This document shows, piece by piece, positions 24,523 to 33,886 of a stretch of DNA of 46,302 bases. A program made the translations under genes and the position numbers. The notes below the pieces were generated by a model, which searched no databases, was not told where the DNA came from, and saw only the letters and a program-made list of their open reading frames with translations. The DNA comes from Rariglobus sp. (GTDB lineage: Bacteria; Verrucomicrobiota; Verrucomicrobiia; Opitutales; Opitutaceae), in NCBI GenBank assembly GCA_029266495.1, contig JAQSWS010000031.1, forward strand, positions 1-46,302. Reading direction: 5' to 3'. Positions within the stretch are counted from its first letter, which is position 1. Every line of letters begins with the position of its first letter.

Positions 24523-25740
24523 TCAGGCGGAGTGCGCGGCGGAGGGGTCGGTGGCGATATCCGCCGCCAGGAGGATGTCCAGATTCGGCAGCCCGGCGCG
24601 AAAGGCATCGTCGATCCGCTCACGTCCGCCACAGGTCGCGCGCACCAGCATCTGCGGCCGCGGAAGCGAGGTGGATTGATCCTGTTCGCCGCGCGCCAGG
24701 GCGAGTGCGCTCTTCAGCAGCCAGTGTCCGATGTAATCGAAGTTCTGGCGGATCGTGCTGAGCGGCGGATCGCTGTATTCGCTGGCCTCGGTGTCATTGT
24801 AACCGACGATCTGGAAATCCCCCGGCGCACTGAGGCCGATCTTGTGCATCGCGGTCATGAAACGCAGCGCGTGCTCATCGTCGTAGCTGATCACCGCGAG
24901 GTCTCCGCGGTAGGTCTTCCAACGCTCCGCGAGCTGGTCCATCGCCTGCGCGCCCGGACGCACAAGACCGCAGAAGTTCGGCAGGTTTTCACGCGAGGTG
25001 TAGCACGCGTAGGCACTGAGTTCTTTTTGCAGCACGACATCGTTCGCCGAGTCAGGCCCCAGCAGGGCGATGCGACGATGCCCGAGGGCATGAAAATATC
25101 CGCACAACGCCTCCGTCGCCACCTGCAGGCTGTTGCCGAAAATCTCCTGTTGCTCGAAGCTGTTTTTCTCCAGGCCCGGGATCACCATCGGCAGGCTGAC
25201 CGGCAGCGGGCACATGCGCACGAAGGTGCGCACCTCGTCCACCCGGTCATGCGGAAACCACGGCAACGTCAGCGCGACGCAGCCTTCCTGCTCGAGGAGC
25301 CTGGCCTGGGTCAGCCCGTCCTCGCAGAAATCCCGCACCCAGCTTGACCGAAGTTCGGCCTGCTGCTCCAGACCGGCATGGGCGACGGCCTGCAACACCC
25401 GATAGGCATACGCACTGCCACCTTGGTAGACGAGCATGCCCACGCGCTTCATGGACCGGCGCGTTGAGCCGTTACCATCCACATGCCGGGCCACAAACGT
25501 TCCGCTGCCGATCCGGCGCACGACGCTGCCGTCACCCACCAGTTCCTTCAGTGCACGGCGCACCGTCAGAAAATTACACCCATACGTGAGCGCGAGGCTG
25601 CGCTCGGCAGGCAGGCGCGCCCCCAAGGGCAGCGTGCGCGCCAGTTGGCGGATTTCGGCTTCTACTTGCTTATGCTTAAATTGAGGGGGCTTCACGGAAA
25701 ACGCTTTAGGGGGAAGACAACCAGACTGCGGCAAGAACAA
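24523..25740 (-). CDS. GntR/LacI-hybrid transcriptional regulator
   Basis: A 405-residue regulator with a GntR winged helix (L-P-A-E-R-S-L-A-L-T-Y-G-C-N-F-L-T-V-R-R-A-L-K-E-L, then I-G-S-G-T-F-V-A wing) and a LacI-type sensor with L-G-H-R-R-I-A-L-L-G and I-V-G-Y-N-D-T-E-A-S-E-Y. A GTG start at 25695 (V-K-P-P-Q-F-K-H-K) would fit the domain better than the ATG at 25740. It is divergent from the pseudopilin and the hydrolase cluster across an AT-rich gap, so regulation of that cluster is plausible. Not closely similar to the other GntR in the window. Confidence 0.85.
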   Translation of the reverse strand: MFLPQSGCLPPKAFSVKPPQFKHKQVEAEIRQLARTLPLGARLPAERSLALTYGCNFLTVRRALKELVGDGSVVRRIGSGTFVARHVDGNGSTRRSMKRVGMLVYQGGSAYAYRVLQAVAHAGLEQQAELRSSWVRDFCEDGLTQARLLEQEGCVALTLPWFPHDRVDEVRTFVRMCPLPVSLPMVIPGLEKNSFEQQEIFGNSLQVATEALCGYFHALGHRRIALLGPDSANDVVLQKELSAYACYTSRENLPNFCGLVRPGAQAMDQLAERWKTYRGDLAVISYDDEHALRFMTAMHKIGLSAPGDFQIVGYNDTEASEYSDPPLSTIRQNFDYIGHWLLKSALALARGEQDQSTSLPRPQMLVRATCGGRERIDDAFRAGLPNLDILLAADIATDPSAAHSA

Positions 25741-26006
25741 CCTCGACCACGCCCGGAAGCAATAAAATAAAGCACAATGCTATATTTATATGAGACACCC
25801 AACATTCACTTCATTTTACGTTAATAATAAGTTAGTTATGAAATTATAAAAATACCAATCACATGAATAACCATCACTCACCCCCATTCACGACCACAGC
25901 ATAATAAAGTGCTTGCATAGCGATGCATCTTGGCCCAAATAAAAGCTCACCCAGCCCTCGCCCCTGCTTTCTCCCCAACCTTCGGAAACCCCCTTCCCCT
26001 CCGAAA
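25741..26006. promoter_or_regulatory. AT-rich divergent intergenic region
   Basis: Bases 25760-25915 are strikingly AT-rich against GC-rich neighbours, with runs such as TTAATAATAAG and GAAATTATAAAAAT. Candidate sites are AGCACAATGCT (25773-25783) and TGCAT-agcg-ATGCA (about 25915-25928), both on AATAAAG flanks. It probably holds the divergent promoters for the GntR gene and the plus-strand cluster. An alternative upstream ATG for the pseudopilin (25923) lies here but is unlikely. Confidence 0.5.
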
Positions 26007-26684
26007 ATGAACCCCATGCCCCTACCCCAATTGTCGACCGGTCGCCGCCTGAGCACCCGCCCAGAGCTAGGCTTTACCTTGATCGAGCTGCTGACCGTCA
26101 TCGCCATTATCGGCGTATTGGCGGCTATTTCGGTTCCAATAGTCAAAAGTTCGCGCACCAAAGCCCAGGATAGCCGCTGCGTGGGCAACCTGCGCCAGAT
26201 AGGCGTGGCGCTTCTAAATTATGCCGCCGACCACAAAGGCCAGCTTCCCGCTGTAGGCCACTTCTCATCATCGGCCTATTTTAATCGGGACCCCCGCTAC
26301 CTCCAGTCGTCTCTTGTGCCCTATCTCAACGTGCACAATGCCGCCAATTGGTCGACCAACAGCACGGACGCGACCTACAGTCCGATTTTCGACTGTCCGG
26401 GCTACAAGGGCGAAAATGCCAACAAATTCGCCAATACCTGCTACCGGATGAACGCATCATTCACCGGGAAAGACGGGGTTCTTTATCGACCCTTTGGCAA
26501 TATGACCAATGCCCAAGGCAGCACGAATCTGACTCCCCAAAAAATCGCGGTCGTCCCAATGGATGCTTGGGCCGTTCGCGACAACGACCTTTCGGATGCC
26601 GCGACGAATCACGGCGCCTACCGCAACGCCGTGTTTTTCGATGGCCGCGTCGGACGCCTCAATTTGAACAATACTCCCCTTTGA
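26007..26684 (+). CDS. Type II secretion-like pseudopilin (H-X9-DG type)
   Basis: A 225-residue protein from the ATG at 26007. The leader ends in G-F-T-L-I-E-L-L-T-V-I-A-I-I-G-V-L-A-A-I, a class III prepilin site near residue 22. After it come C-V-G-N-L-R-Q-I-G-V-A-L-L-N-Y and the C-terminal H-G-A-Y-R-N-A-V-F-F-D-G-R, the H-X9-DG signature with Arg after DG. Only weakly similar to the pseudopilin at 17735. It heads the hydrolase cluster, separated from the PEP-CTERM gene by a remnant of a second pseudopilin. Confidence 0.9.
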   Translation: MNPMPLPQLSTGRRLSTRPELGFTLIELLTVIAIIGVLAAISVPIVKSSRTKAQDSRCVGNLRQIGVALLNYAADHKGQLPAVGHFSSSAYFNRDPRYLQSSLVPYLNVHNAANWSTNSTDATYSPIFDCPGYKGENANKFANTCYRMNASFTGKDGVLYRPFGNMTNAQGSTNLTPQKIAVVPMDAWAVRDNDLSDAATNHGAYRNAVFFDGRVGRLNLNNTPL

Positions 26685-26731
26685 GTTCCCGCCTGCAAAG
26701 GAGGGTCCAGTTCCCAACCGCCAAACGGCCC

Positions 26732-26863
26732 ATGAAACACTCGCTCACGTCAAGCAACTCCGTGGCTCTCAGCGACCGCATTGCAGCAACACCAACCACC
26801 AAGGCCACCCAGAACGCCCTCTACTTCGACTGGCACGTCGCCCCCGTCGCCGTGAGCAACTGA
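26732..26863 (+). pseudogene. C-terminal remnant of a pseudopilin
   Basis: A 43-residue frame starting with ATG and ending N-A-L-Y-F-D-W-H-V-A-P-V-A-V-S-N. It looks like the H-X9-DG tail of a pseudopilin (N-V-L-Y-F-D-G-H-V in intact members) with the key Gly changed to Trp and no prepilin leader. Most likely the end of a duplicated or rearranged copy of the gene just upstream. Remaining bases of the 26685-26925 gap show no promoter or terminator that I can identify. Confidence 0.55.
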
Positions 26864-26925
26864 GCCTCCGCACTCCGCCAGCTTTCTAGTCCACCCCTTC
26901 AACACGACCCCGACCCCATTAGATT

Positions 26926-29900
26926 ATGAAAATCGCCCCCACCCCAAGACCCTCCCGCCTCGCCGCCGTATTGCTGGCGGCGATGACCTCCGCCCTGCCT
27001 TCCGCCCATGCGACGGACGGCGTCTGGTTGCTTAACAACAACGGACTCTGGAGTGCATCCGCCAATTGGACCGGCTCTTTCATCGCCGACGGAACCGGAT
27101 CGATCGCCGACTTCTCCCAGCTCAACCTCACCGCCAGCCGCACCGTCACCATCGATACGACCCCGCGCACGGTGGGCACGCTCCTTTTTGGCGACAGCAC
27201 GGCAGCCCCTTCTTTTTCCAATTACACCATCGCCGCTTCCGGCGGTGGCACGCTCACGTTTAACAACAGCGGTTCCGCCGCCATCATCACCCAGGGAGCC
27301 AATTCCGGCGCCAACACCATCTCCGCTCCGGTGTCCCTGGCCGACAGCCTGAATATCAACAACAACTCCGCCAGCAGCCTCACCGTCTCCGGCACCGTTT
27401 CCGCCTCCACCGCCGGCACCAAGACCATCACCAACGCCGGCTCCGGTGCCGGCGGCGTCACAGTCAGCGGTATCATCAGCAATGGCACGGGCTCCGTCGC
27501 CGTCGTGCAGAACAGCGCCACCTCGACGCTCACCCTCGGTGGCGCCAACACCTTCGACACCGGCGTGCAAATCAAGCAAGGCACCCTTCTCGTCAATAAC
27601 ACCACCGCCCTCGGCACCGGCACCGTGCTCCTCGGCGATACTTCCGGGAGCGCCGACGCCACCCTCGCCATCAATAGCTTTACGCCCGCCAACAACATCA
27701 CCGTTCAAGCTGGCAGCAGTGGCACGCTCTCCATCTCCAACAACGGCACCTCGGCCGCCCGACCCGCCGGCAATATCCTCCTCAATAACGATCTCACGAT
27801 CACTGCCGACGGTGCCCGCACCGGCAGCAACGCAGGCGCCATGATCTCCACCTCCGGCACGATCAGCGGCACCGGCGATCTCAACCTCAATGTTACCGGC
27901 AATCTCTCGACCTCCAATAACACTGGCAGCCCCCAGATGGACAATTTGTCCGTGGCCGGCGCGGTGACCACAACCGGTGACATCAACAACATCGGCGCCG
28001 GTGCCGGTCGCGCCCTCATTAGCGGCAACATCTCGGCCGCCAGCAGCGTGAACCAAAACAGCGCCACCTCCATGCTGACGCTGAGCGGCACCAACACCTA
28101 CACCGGTGCGACCAACGTCAATGCAGGCATCCTTCGCATTGGCGCCAACACTTCCCTGCCTACTTCCAGCGTCACCACGGTCGCTTCCGGAGCCACCCTT
28201 CAATTCGGCACCTCCGTAACCCTGAGCGCCAACCAAGCCCTCACCATCTCCGGCCACGGCACGTCCTACAGCAGCGGCGCTCTCGAATCCACGAACAATG
28301 CCACCTATTCCAGCGATATCGTGCTCGCCGGCGACTCCACCGTCAGCTCCACGCTCGCCAACACCATCTTCACCCTCGCCGGCCCCATCACCGGATCGGG
28401 CAACACCCTCACCGCCACCGGCGTGGGTAACCATGCTATCTCCGGCGTCATCGGCACCGGCACCGGCGGCCTGATCAAGGAAGGCACCGGCACCACCACC
28501 CTCTCAGGCGCCAACACCTACACCGGCCTCACCCAGATCAACAACGGCGCGCTCCTCGTCTCCAGCGCCGGTGCCCTCGGCGGCGGCGGCAACATCACCT
28601 TTGACGGTGGCTCCCTCCGCCACTCCGCAACCAACGAACTCGACTATGGCAACCGGATCGTAAACAGCACCGGCCCCGTCGCCATCGACACCAATTCCCG
28701 CAACGTCACTTATTCCAACATCGCCGGCAGCAACACCGGCGGTCTCGCCAAGCTCGGCGCCGGTCGCCTCACCCTTTCGGGCACCAACACCTTCACCGGC
28801 CCCATCGCGGTAAACACCGGCGTGCTCGCCGTCAGCGCCACCAGCGCCCTTCCCTCCATCGGAACCGGTCAAATCTTCATCGACGACAGCGGTGCCCTGA
28901 ACACCGGCGGTGCCTACGGCAGCATCCAGGCCTGGCTCGACAGCGATAATATCTCCACCGCCTCGACCGGTGCCATCGCCCTCATCGCCGGCAGCTCCGA
29001 AAACATCAACTTCACCGGCTACGACACCCTCAGCCTCGGCGCTTCCACCAGCTCCACTTACACGGGCACTATTACGTCCGCCTCCGGCGGCTACCGCCTC
29101 GGCGGCGGCGGCGCCACCCTCACCCTCAGCGGCACCAACGCCCTCACGGGTGCCAACGCCCTCACCGTTGCAAACGGCGCCGTCACCCTCACGGGCGCCA
29201 ACAATCTCACAGGCGCAACCACGGTTGCCTCCAACACCCTGTCCCTCTCCGGTGCAGCCGGCAGCCTTGCCAGCTCCGCCGTCACGGTCAGCCCGGGCGC
29301 CACGCTGGCCATCGTTTCCAATACAGCCATCGGGTCCGTCACCCGTGCCTCGAGCGTCACCTTGAACCGCGGCACACTCACGGTTCAGGGCAATGCGACC
29401 GCCAACACCACCGATGCCATTGCCAACGCCCTCACTATCGGCTCGGGAGGCAACTCGATCGTCACGCTCACGGCCAACGCCGGTAAAAACGTGTCGCTCA
29501 ATGTCGGCAGCCTCACCCGCACCGCCGGTGGCACCGCCCTCATTCGCGGCGCTGATCTTGGCGTCAGTGCCATCGCCTCGACCGTCGCCGGCGATACCAA
29601 TCTCTTCTTCACCACACCCAATCTCGTCGGTAACGGCGGCACCGGCACGGATCGCAGCATTTTTGTCGGCGTCGTCGGCGATACATCCGCCAGCGGCACC
29701 GGCTTCGGCGCCACGGGTGGCTTGCTCACCCAGGATGCCACCAACGGCGTCCGCCGCATGACGGGCTCCGACTACAAGGCGTCCCTTACCGACGGCCAGA
29801 CCGACCTCGACAACGTCCAGCTCACCAGCACCGGCACCACGACAACCGCCACGATCAACTCCGCCACCACCATCAACTCCCTCTCGCTGAACTCCACCAC

Positions 29901-31332
29901 CGCGACCGGAGCCAATGTCCAGGTCGGCGGCACCGGAACCCTCACCCTGAACAGCGGTGTGATCTACGCCAACTCGGTCACGGCCACCACCGCCAGCGGC
30001 ATCAGCAACACGATCGATTTCAACCAACGCGAAGGCATCATTCTCGCGGGTGGCACGGCCAGCCTCACCCTCTCCGGCGTCTTGAGTAACACCAATAACA
30101 AAGGCCTGACCATCTACGCACCCAGCCGCACCGTCACCCTCTCCGGTGCGGATGCCAACACCTACACCGGCACCACCACCGTCAACGGCGGCACGCTGGC
30201 CCTCAACAAGACCGCGGGCATCAACGCGATTACCGGCGATATGGTCATCAACTCCGGCGGCAGCGTCTCTCAATCCACATCCAACCAGATCGCGGACGCC
30301 GCCAATGTCACCGTGAACGGCGGCAGCCTCACGCTGACCACCGAGACCTTCAACGACCTCAACCTGAACAGCGGAACCGCCGCCACCGGCGCCGCGGTCA
30401 GCCTGACCGGGAATCTCTCGATCGCAGGCAATGCGTCACTCACCACCAACATCGTCGGCACCCTCAATGTCGCCGGTTCGACCAATCTGAGCGACGGCGG
30501 CACGATCACTCTCGTCCGTAGCCAGAACACCACCGGCAATTATGACAGCATCACCACCCTCGGAGCCCTCAACATCACCAACCGCTCCAGCGGCGCCTAC
30601 ACCGCCATCACCATCAATCATGGCTCCAGTCTAGGCCAGAGCGGCGGCAAACTCGTCCTCAACGGCGATGTCACCTTCACCGGCAACTCAACCAACACCA
30701 ACACCGTCCTCATCGACGCCATCAAGGGCACCGGCCGCCAGGGTGTGGTCGAGCTCACCGCCGCCACCGGCGACCGCACCTTCAACGTCGGCAACGGCGC
30801 CGCCGCCACCGACCTGAAGATCACCGCCGCCCTCCTCGACGGCTCCGGCGCCAGCGGCCTCGTCAAGACCGGCCTCGGCACCCTCGCCCTCTCCGGTGCC
30901 AACACCTACTCCGGCAACACCACCGTCTCCGCCGGCGGACTCACCCTCGCTGACGGTGGCTCCCTCACCTTCTACATCGGCGCCAATGGCGTGAACAACA
31001 GCGTCACCGGCACCGGAGCCGCGAACTTCTCCGGTTCCTTCAACTTCGATCTCAGCGGCGCCAATACCACCGGTGGCAACAGCTGGACCATCGTCAATGT
31101 CGCCACGCTCAACGAGAGCTTCACCGGCACCTTCCTCGTGGACGGCTTCACCGAGACCGGAGTCAACTCAGGCATCTGGACCCTCGGCCAATACACCTTC
31201 ACCGAGGCGACCGGTATCCTCGCCTACGGCATCGCCATTCCCGAACCCTCCACTTACGCGCTGTTCGTCGGCGCCGGCCTCCTTCTCTTCACCGTCATCC
31301 GTCGCAAAACCCGCGCTTCTTCCTCCGCCTGA
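26926..31332 (+). CDS. Large autotransporter-associated beta-strand repeat protein with PEP-CTERM
   Basis: A 1468-residue secreted protein with signal peptide (R-L-A-A-V-L-L-A-A-M-T-S-A-L-P-S-A-H-A). At least eight passenger-associated repeats are recognisable, for example L-T-L-S-G-T-N-T-Y-T-G-A-T-N-V near residue 385, T-T-L-S-G-A-N-T-Y-T-G-L-T-Q-I, V-T-L-S-G-A-D-A-N-T-Y-T-G-T-T and L-A-L-S-G-A-N-T-Y-S-G-N-T-T-V. The rest is Gly/Ser/Thr/Asn-rich and should form a long beta-helix. The end is A-I-P-E-P-S-T-Y-A-L-F, a membrane helix and R-R-K-T-R. There is no barrel, so surface delivery depends on an exosortase. Codons are strongly biased to C at third position. A terminator follows. Confidence 0.92.
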   Translation: MKIAPTPRPSRLAAVLLAAMTSALPSAHATDGVWLLNNNGLWSASANWTGSFIADGTGSIADFSQLNLTASRTVTIDTTPRTVGTLLFGDSTAAPSFSNYTIAASGGGTLTFNNSGSAAIITQGANSGANTISAPVSLADSLNINNNSASSLTVSGTVSASTAGTKTITNAGSGAGGVTVSGIISNGTGSVAVVQNSATSTLTLGGANTFDTGVQIKQGTLLVNNTTALGTGTVLLGDTSGSADATLAINSFTPANNITVQAGSSGTLSISNNGTSAARPAGNILLNNDLTITADGARTGSNAGAMISTSGTISGTGDLNLNVTGNLSTSNNTGSPQMDNLSVAGAVTTTGDINNIGAGAGRALISGNISAASSVNQNSATSMLTLSGTNTYTGATNVNAGILRIGANTSLPTSSVTTVASGATLQFGTSVTLSANQALTISGHGTSYSSGALESTNNATYSSDIVLAGDSTVSSTLANTIFTLAGPITGSGNTLTATGVGNHAISGVIGTGTGGLIKEGTGTTTLSGANTYTGLTQINNGALLVSSAGALGGGGNITFDGGSLRHSATNELDYGNRIVNSTGPVAIDTNSRNVTYSNIAGSNTGGLAKLGAGRLTLSGTNTFTGPIAVNTGVLAVSATSALPSIGTGQIFIDDSGALNTGGAYGSIQAWLDSDNISTASTGAIALIAGSSENINFTGYDTLSLGASTSSTYTGTITSASGGYRLGGGGATLTLSGTNALTGANALTVANGAVTLTGANNLTGATTVASNTLSLSGAAGSLASSAVTVSPGATLAIVSNTAIGSVTRASSVTLNRGTLTVQGNATANTTDAIANALTIGSGGNSIVTLTANAGKNVSLNVGSLTRTAGGTALIRGADLGVSAIASTVAGDTNLFFTTPNLVGNGGTGTDRSIFVGVVGDTSASGTGFGATGGLLTQDATNGVRRMTGSDYKASLTDGQTDLDNVQLTSTGTTTTATINSATTINSLSLNSTTATGANVQVGGTGTLTLNSGVIYANSVTATTASGISNTIDFNQREGIILAGGTASLTLSGVLSNTNNKGLTIYAPSRTVTLSGADANTYTGTTTVNGGTLALNKTAGINAITGDMVINSGGSVSQSTSNQIADAANVTVNGGSLTLTTETFNDLNLNSGTAATGAAVSLTGNLSIAGNASLTTNIVGTLNVAGSTNLSDGGTITLVRSQNTTGNYDSITTLGALNITNRSSGAYTAITINHGSSLGQSGGKLVLNGDVTFTGNSTNTNTVLIDAIKGTGRQGVVELTAATGDRTFNVGNGAAATDLKITAALLDGSGASGLVKTGLGTLALSGANTYSGNTTVSAGGLTLADGGSLTFYIGANGVNNSVTGTGAANFSGSFNFDLSGANTTGGNSWTIVNVATLNESFTGTFLVDGFTETGVNSGIWTLGQYTFTEATGILAYGIAIPEPSTYALFVGAGLLLFTVIRRKTRASSSA

Positions 31333-31409
31333 AAAACTCCACGTCGTAGGGGACGGCCTGCTCCGTCCGTCCGTTTTCCGACACGGATACTGAGTTAAAC
31401 GACTCCCGC

Positions 31410-31437
31410 TCACCGCCCCCTCAAGGGCGGTGATTTT
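31410..31437 (+). terminator. Rho-independent terminator
   Basis: TCACCGCCC, a six-base loop, GGGCGGTGA, then TTTT. A perfect 9-bp stem 77 bases after the large PEP-CTERM gene. The rest of the 196-base gap before the first GH5 gene shows no clear promoter. Confidence 0.8.
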
Positions 31438-31528
31438 GGCTACTGCCTTCCCTTTTCACCACCATCAACACGCCGCTACGACGCCGACGCCCATCCTCAT
31501 CTAATTCCGCCGCCCGCTCCCTTTCGCC

Positions 31529-33763
31529 ATGCTCAATCCTCGTCTCCTCCTCCTCCGCCTCGCCGCTTCGCTCGCGGTCCTGTCGGCGCCCCTCGTCGCC
31601 CAAGACACCGCCGCGCCCCTCATCGCCAACTCCGGCATGGAGACCGATGCGGATGCCGACAACTGGCCTGACGGCTGGCCCAAGCTCAAAGACGGCGGCT
31701 CCTGGCAAAACGAAGACGGCAACCGCTTCATCCGCATGACCAGCCCCTCCCCGGGCGCCATGGTCATGCTCTACACCGAAATCCGTATCCCCGAAGGCAC
31801 TACCGCCCTCGAACTCACCTGGCGTCAGCGCGTCACCGGCCTCAAACGCGGCAAACAATCCTGGTTCGACGCCCGCATCATGATGGAGTTCATGGACGCC
31901 GCCCGCGGCAAGCTCGGCTCCGCCCCCAAACCCGCCGCGACCGGCAAGGACACCGACGGCTGGGTGACCCGCTCGGCCTCGTTCCTCGTCCCCGAGGGCG
32001 CGGCCTTCCTCAAGTTCATGCCCGCCCTCTTCAACGTGCAGGCCGGCACCTTCGACCTCGACGACATTGCCCTCAAACCCGTCGACCCCGCACCGATCAA
32101 GGAAGCCGAAGACGCCGCCGCCAAGGCCCGCGCCGAAAAACTCGCCGCGCAATCCGCCGCCGCCCAAGCCAGGATCGCCGCCAAGCTCGACGCAGGCGAA
32201 GCCCTCGTTTCCAACGGCAACTTCGAAACTCCCAACAAGAGCGGCGACGCTCCCGCCGACTGGGGCAACGGTCTCACCTGGGGCAAAGACGAGGACACCG
32301 GCAACCGCTTTCTCCGTCTCACCAGCACCGAGCCGGGCAAGACCGTGATGGCCTTCCGCTCCATCACCCTTCCCGCCGGCGTCCAAGCATTCGAGCTCTC
32401 CCTCCGCTGGCGTATCACCGGACTCAAGCCCGGCGAAATGCCCTGGCACGACGCCCGCATCATGCTCAAAATCAAGGACGCCGCCGGCAAAGAACTCGCG
32501 CCCGCTCCCGCCCCGCTCTACTCGCGCAACAACACCAAGGACGGTGCCTGGGTCGAACGCACCGGCACCTTCATCGTTCCCGAGGGCGGCATCACCCTCG
32601 ATATCATGCCGTCCCTCTTCGATGTGAAAGCCGGCACGTTCGACCTCGACGACATCGTCCTGAAACCCACCGACGCCACCGCGATTATTGCCAAGCAAAA
32701 AGCCCGCGAAGAAGCCGCCGCCAAGGCCCGCGTCCCCGTCGAAACCGACGACAAATCCAAGTGGCCCGTCCCCATCAAAGCCAAAGGCAACCGCCTCGTC
32801 ACCGTTGATGGCGAAAAGGAGGTCTGGCTCCAGGGCGTCAACGTCCCGTCCCTCGAGTGGAGCAACACCGGCGAACAGGTCCACAAGTCCGTCGTCGTCG
32901 GCATCGACGAATGGAAAAGCAATGTCATCCGCATCCCCGTCAGCCACGAGCGTTGGTTCGGCCGCAAGGGCCAGACCGACGGCGGCGCCGGCTACCGCAA
33001 GATCGTCGACCAATGCATCACCCTCGCCGCCAACCGCGGCGCCTATGTCGTCCTCGACCTCCACACCTACCGCGCTCCCAAGGATGAATATCTCGAGTTC
33101 TGGACCGACGCCGCCACGCGCTACAAAAACCATCCCGCGCTCATCTTCGATCTCATGAACGAGCCCCACGGCATCTCATGGGAGATCTGGCGTGACGGCG
33201 GCTTCGTGGGCGAAAAAACCGACCGCGATGAAGCCGCGTTCCTCACCGCCGAAGAACGCGCCAAAGCCCAGGGCTTCCAGTCCCCCGGCATGCAGAAGAT
33301 GCTCGATACCGTCCGCGCCACCGGTGCCAGGAACATGGTCCTCGTCGGCGGCCTCGACTACGCCTACCGCCTCGACGGCATCGTCAACGGCTTCGGTCTC
33401 AAAGACGCCACCGGACAAGGCATCATCTATGCGTGCCACATCTACCCGTGGAAGAGCCAGTGGCAGAAGATGCTCCTCGATGCCGCCGCCAAATACCCGA
33501 TCCTCCTCGGCGAGGTCGGCGCCGACGCCAAGAAGATGACCTTCATGCCCCTCGAGCAGCAGGAAAATTGGGAAACCTGGACCCCCGCCATCCTCGGCCT
33601 CATCCAGCAGCACAAGCTCAACTGGACCGCGTGGTGTTTCCACCCCGGCGCCAGCCCGCGCATGCTCCTGGACTGGGATTACACGCCCACGCCGTTCTGG
33701 GGCCAGCAGGCCAAGGACGCCATCGGCGGCAAACAATTCCCGCCCCCCGACCGCCTTCGCTGA
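31529..33763 (+). CDS. GH5 family glycoside hydrolase with two N-terminal accessory modules
   Basis: A 744-residue secreted protein. After the signal peptide (about 1-25) come two copies of the CBM-like module (27-185 and 218-375), each opening N-S/N-x-x-E-T/F-E-T and holding W-F/H-D-A-R-I-M and G-T-F-D-L-D-D-I. An Ala/Lys/Glu-rich, probably helical linker joins them. The GH5 domain (about 415-740) has E-V-W-L-Q-G-V-N-V-P-S-L, D-L-M-N-E-P-H-G with acid/base Glu545 and L-L-G-E-V-G with nucleophile Glu662. Family 5 enzymes cleave beta-glucans, mannans or related chains; specificity is not evident. First of three tandem paralogues. Confidence 0.9.
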   Translation: MLNPRLLLLRLAASLAVLSAPLVAQDTAAPLIANSGMETDADADNWPDGWPKLKDGGSWQNEDGNRFIRMTSPSPGAMVMLYTEIRIPEGTTALELTWRQRVTGLKRGKQSWFDARIMMEFMDAARGKLGSAPKPAATGKDTDGWVTRSASFLVPEGAAFLKFMPALFNVQAGTFDLDDIALKPVDPAPIKEAEDAAAKARAEKLAAQSAAAQARIAAKLDAGEALVSNGNFETPNKSGDAPADWGNGLTWGKDEDTGNRFLRLTSTEPGKTVMAFRSITLPAGVQAFELSLRWRITGLKPGEMPWHDARIMLKIKDAAGKELAPAPAPLYSRNNTKDGAWVERTGTFIVPEGGITLDIMPSLFDVKAGTFDLDDIVLKPTDATAIIAKQKAREEAAAKARVPVETDDKSKWPVPIKAKGNRLVTVDGEKEVWLQGVNVPSLEWSNTGEQVHKSVVVGIDEWKSNVIRIPVSHERWFGRKGQTDGGAGYRKIVDQCITLAANRGAYVVLDLHTYRAPKDEYLEFWTDAATRYKNHPALIFDLMNEPHGISWEIWRDGGFVGEKTDRDEAAFLTAEERAKAQGFQSPGMQKMLDTVRATGARNMVLVGGLDYAYRLDGIVNGFGLKDATGQGIIYACHIYPWKSQWQKMLLDAAAKYPILLGEVGADAKKMTFMPLEQQENWETWTPAILGLIQQHKLNWTAWCFHPGASPRMLLDWDYTPTPFWGQQAKDAIGGKQFPPPDRLR

Positions 33764-33765
33764 CC

Positions 33766-33793
33766 AGGCGGGGCGGGAACTCCGTCCCCGCCT
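33766..33793 (+). terminator. GC-rich hairpin after first GH5
   Basis: AGGCGGGG and CCCCGCCT are 8-bp arms around a 12-base loop, two bases after the stop, followed by TCCTTTC. A near relative (GGCGGGGACTCCG) follows the third GH5 gene. Either a weak terminator or a dispersed repeat. Confidence 0.5.
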
Positions 33794-33886
33794 TCCTTTC
33801 GTAGTCAAAACGCGGATACGCACCGATCGTTCCGCGTCTTTTCTTTTTCGTCCTCCGTCCCTCCCGCCCTTCCCGTCCAGCCCGCC

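Noticed and set aside
26899-30273. Long minus-strand frames opposite the large repeat protein
   Set aside because: Translations are almost only Gly, Ala, Asp and Val, an artefact of the codon pattern of the repeat protein.
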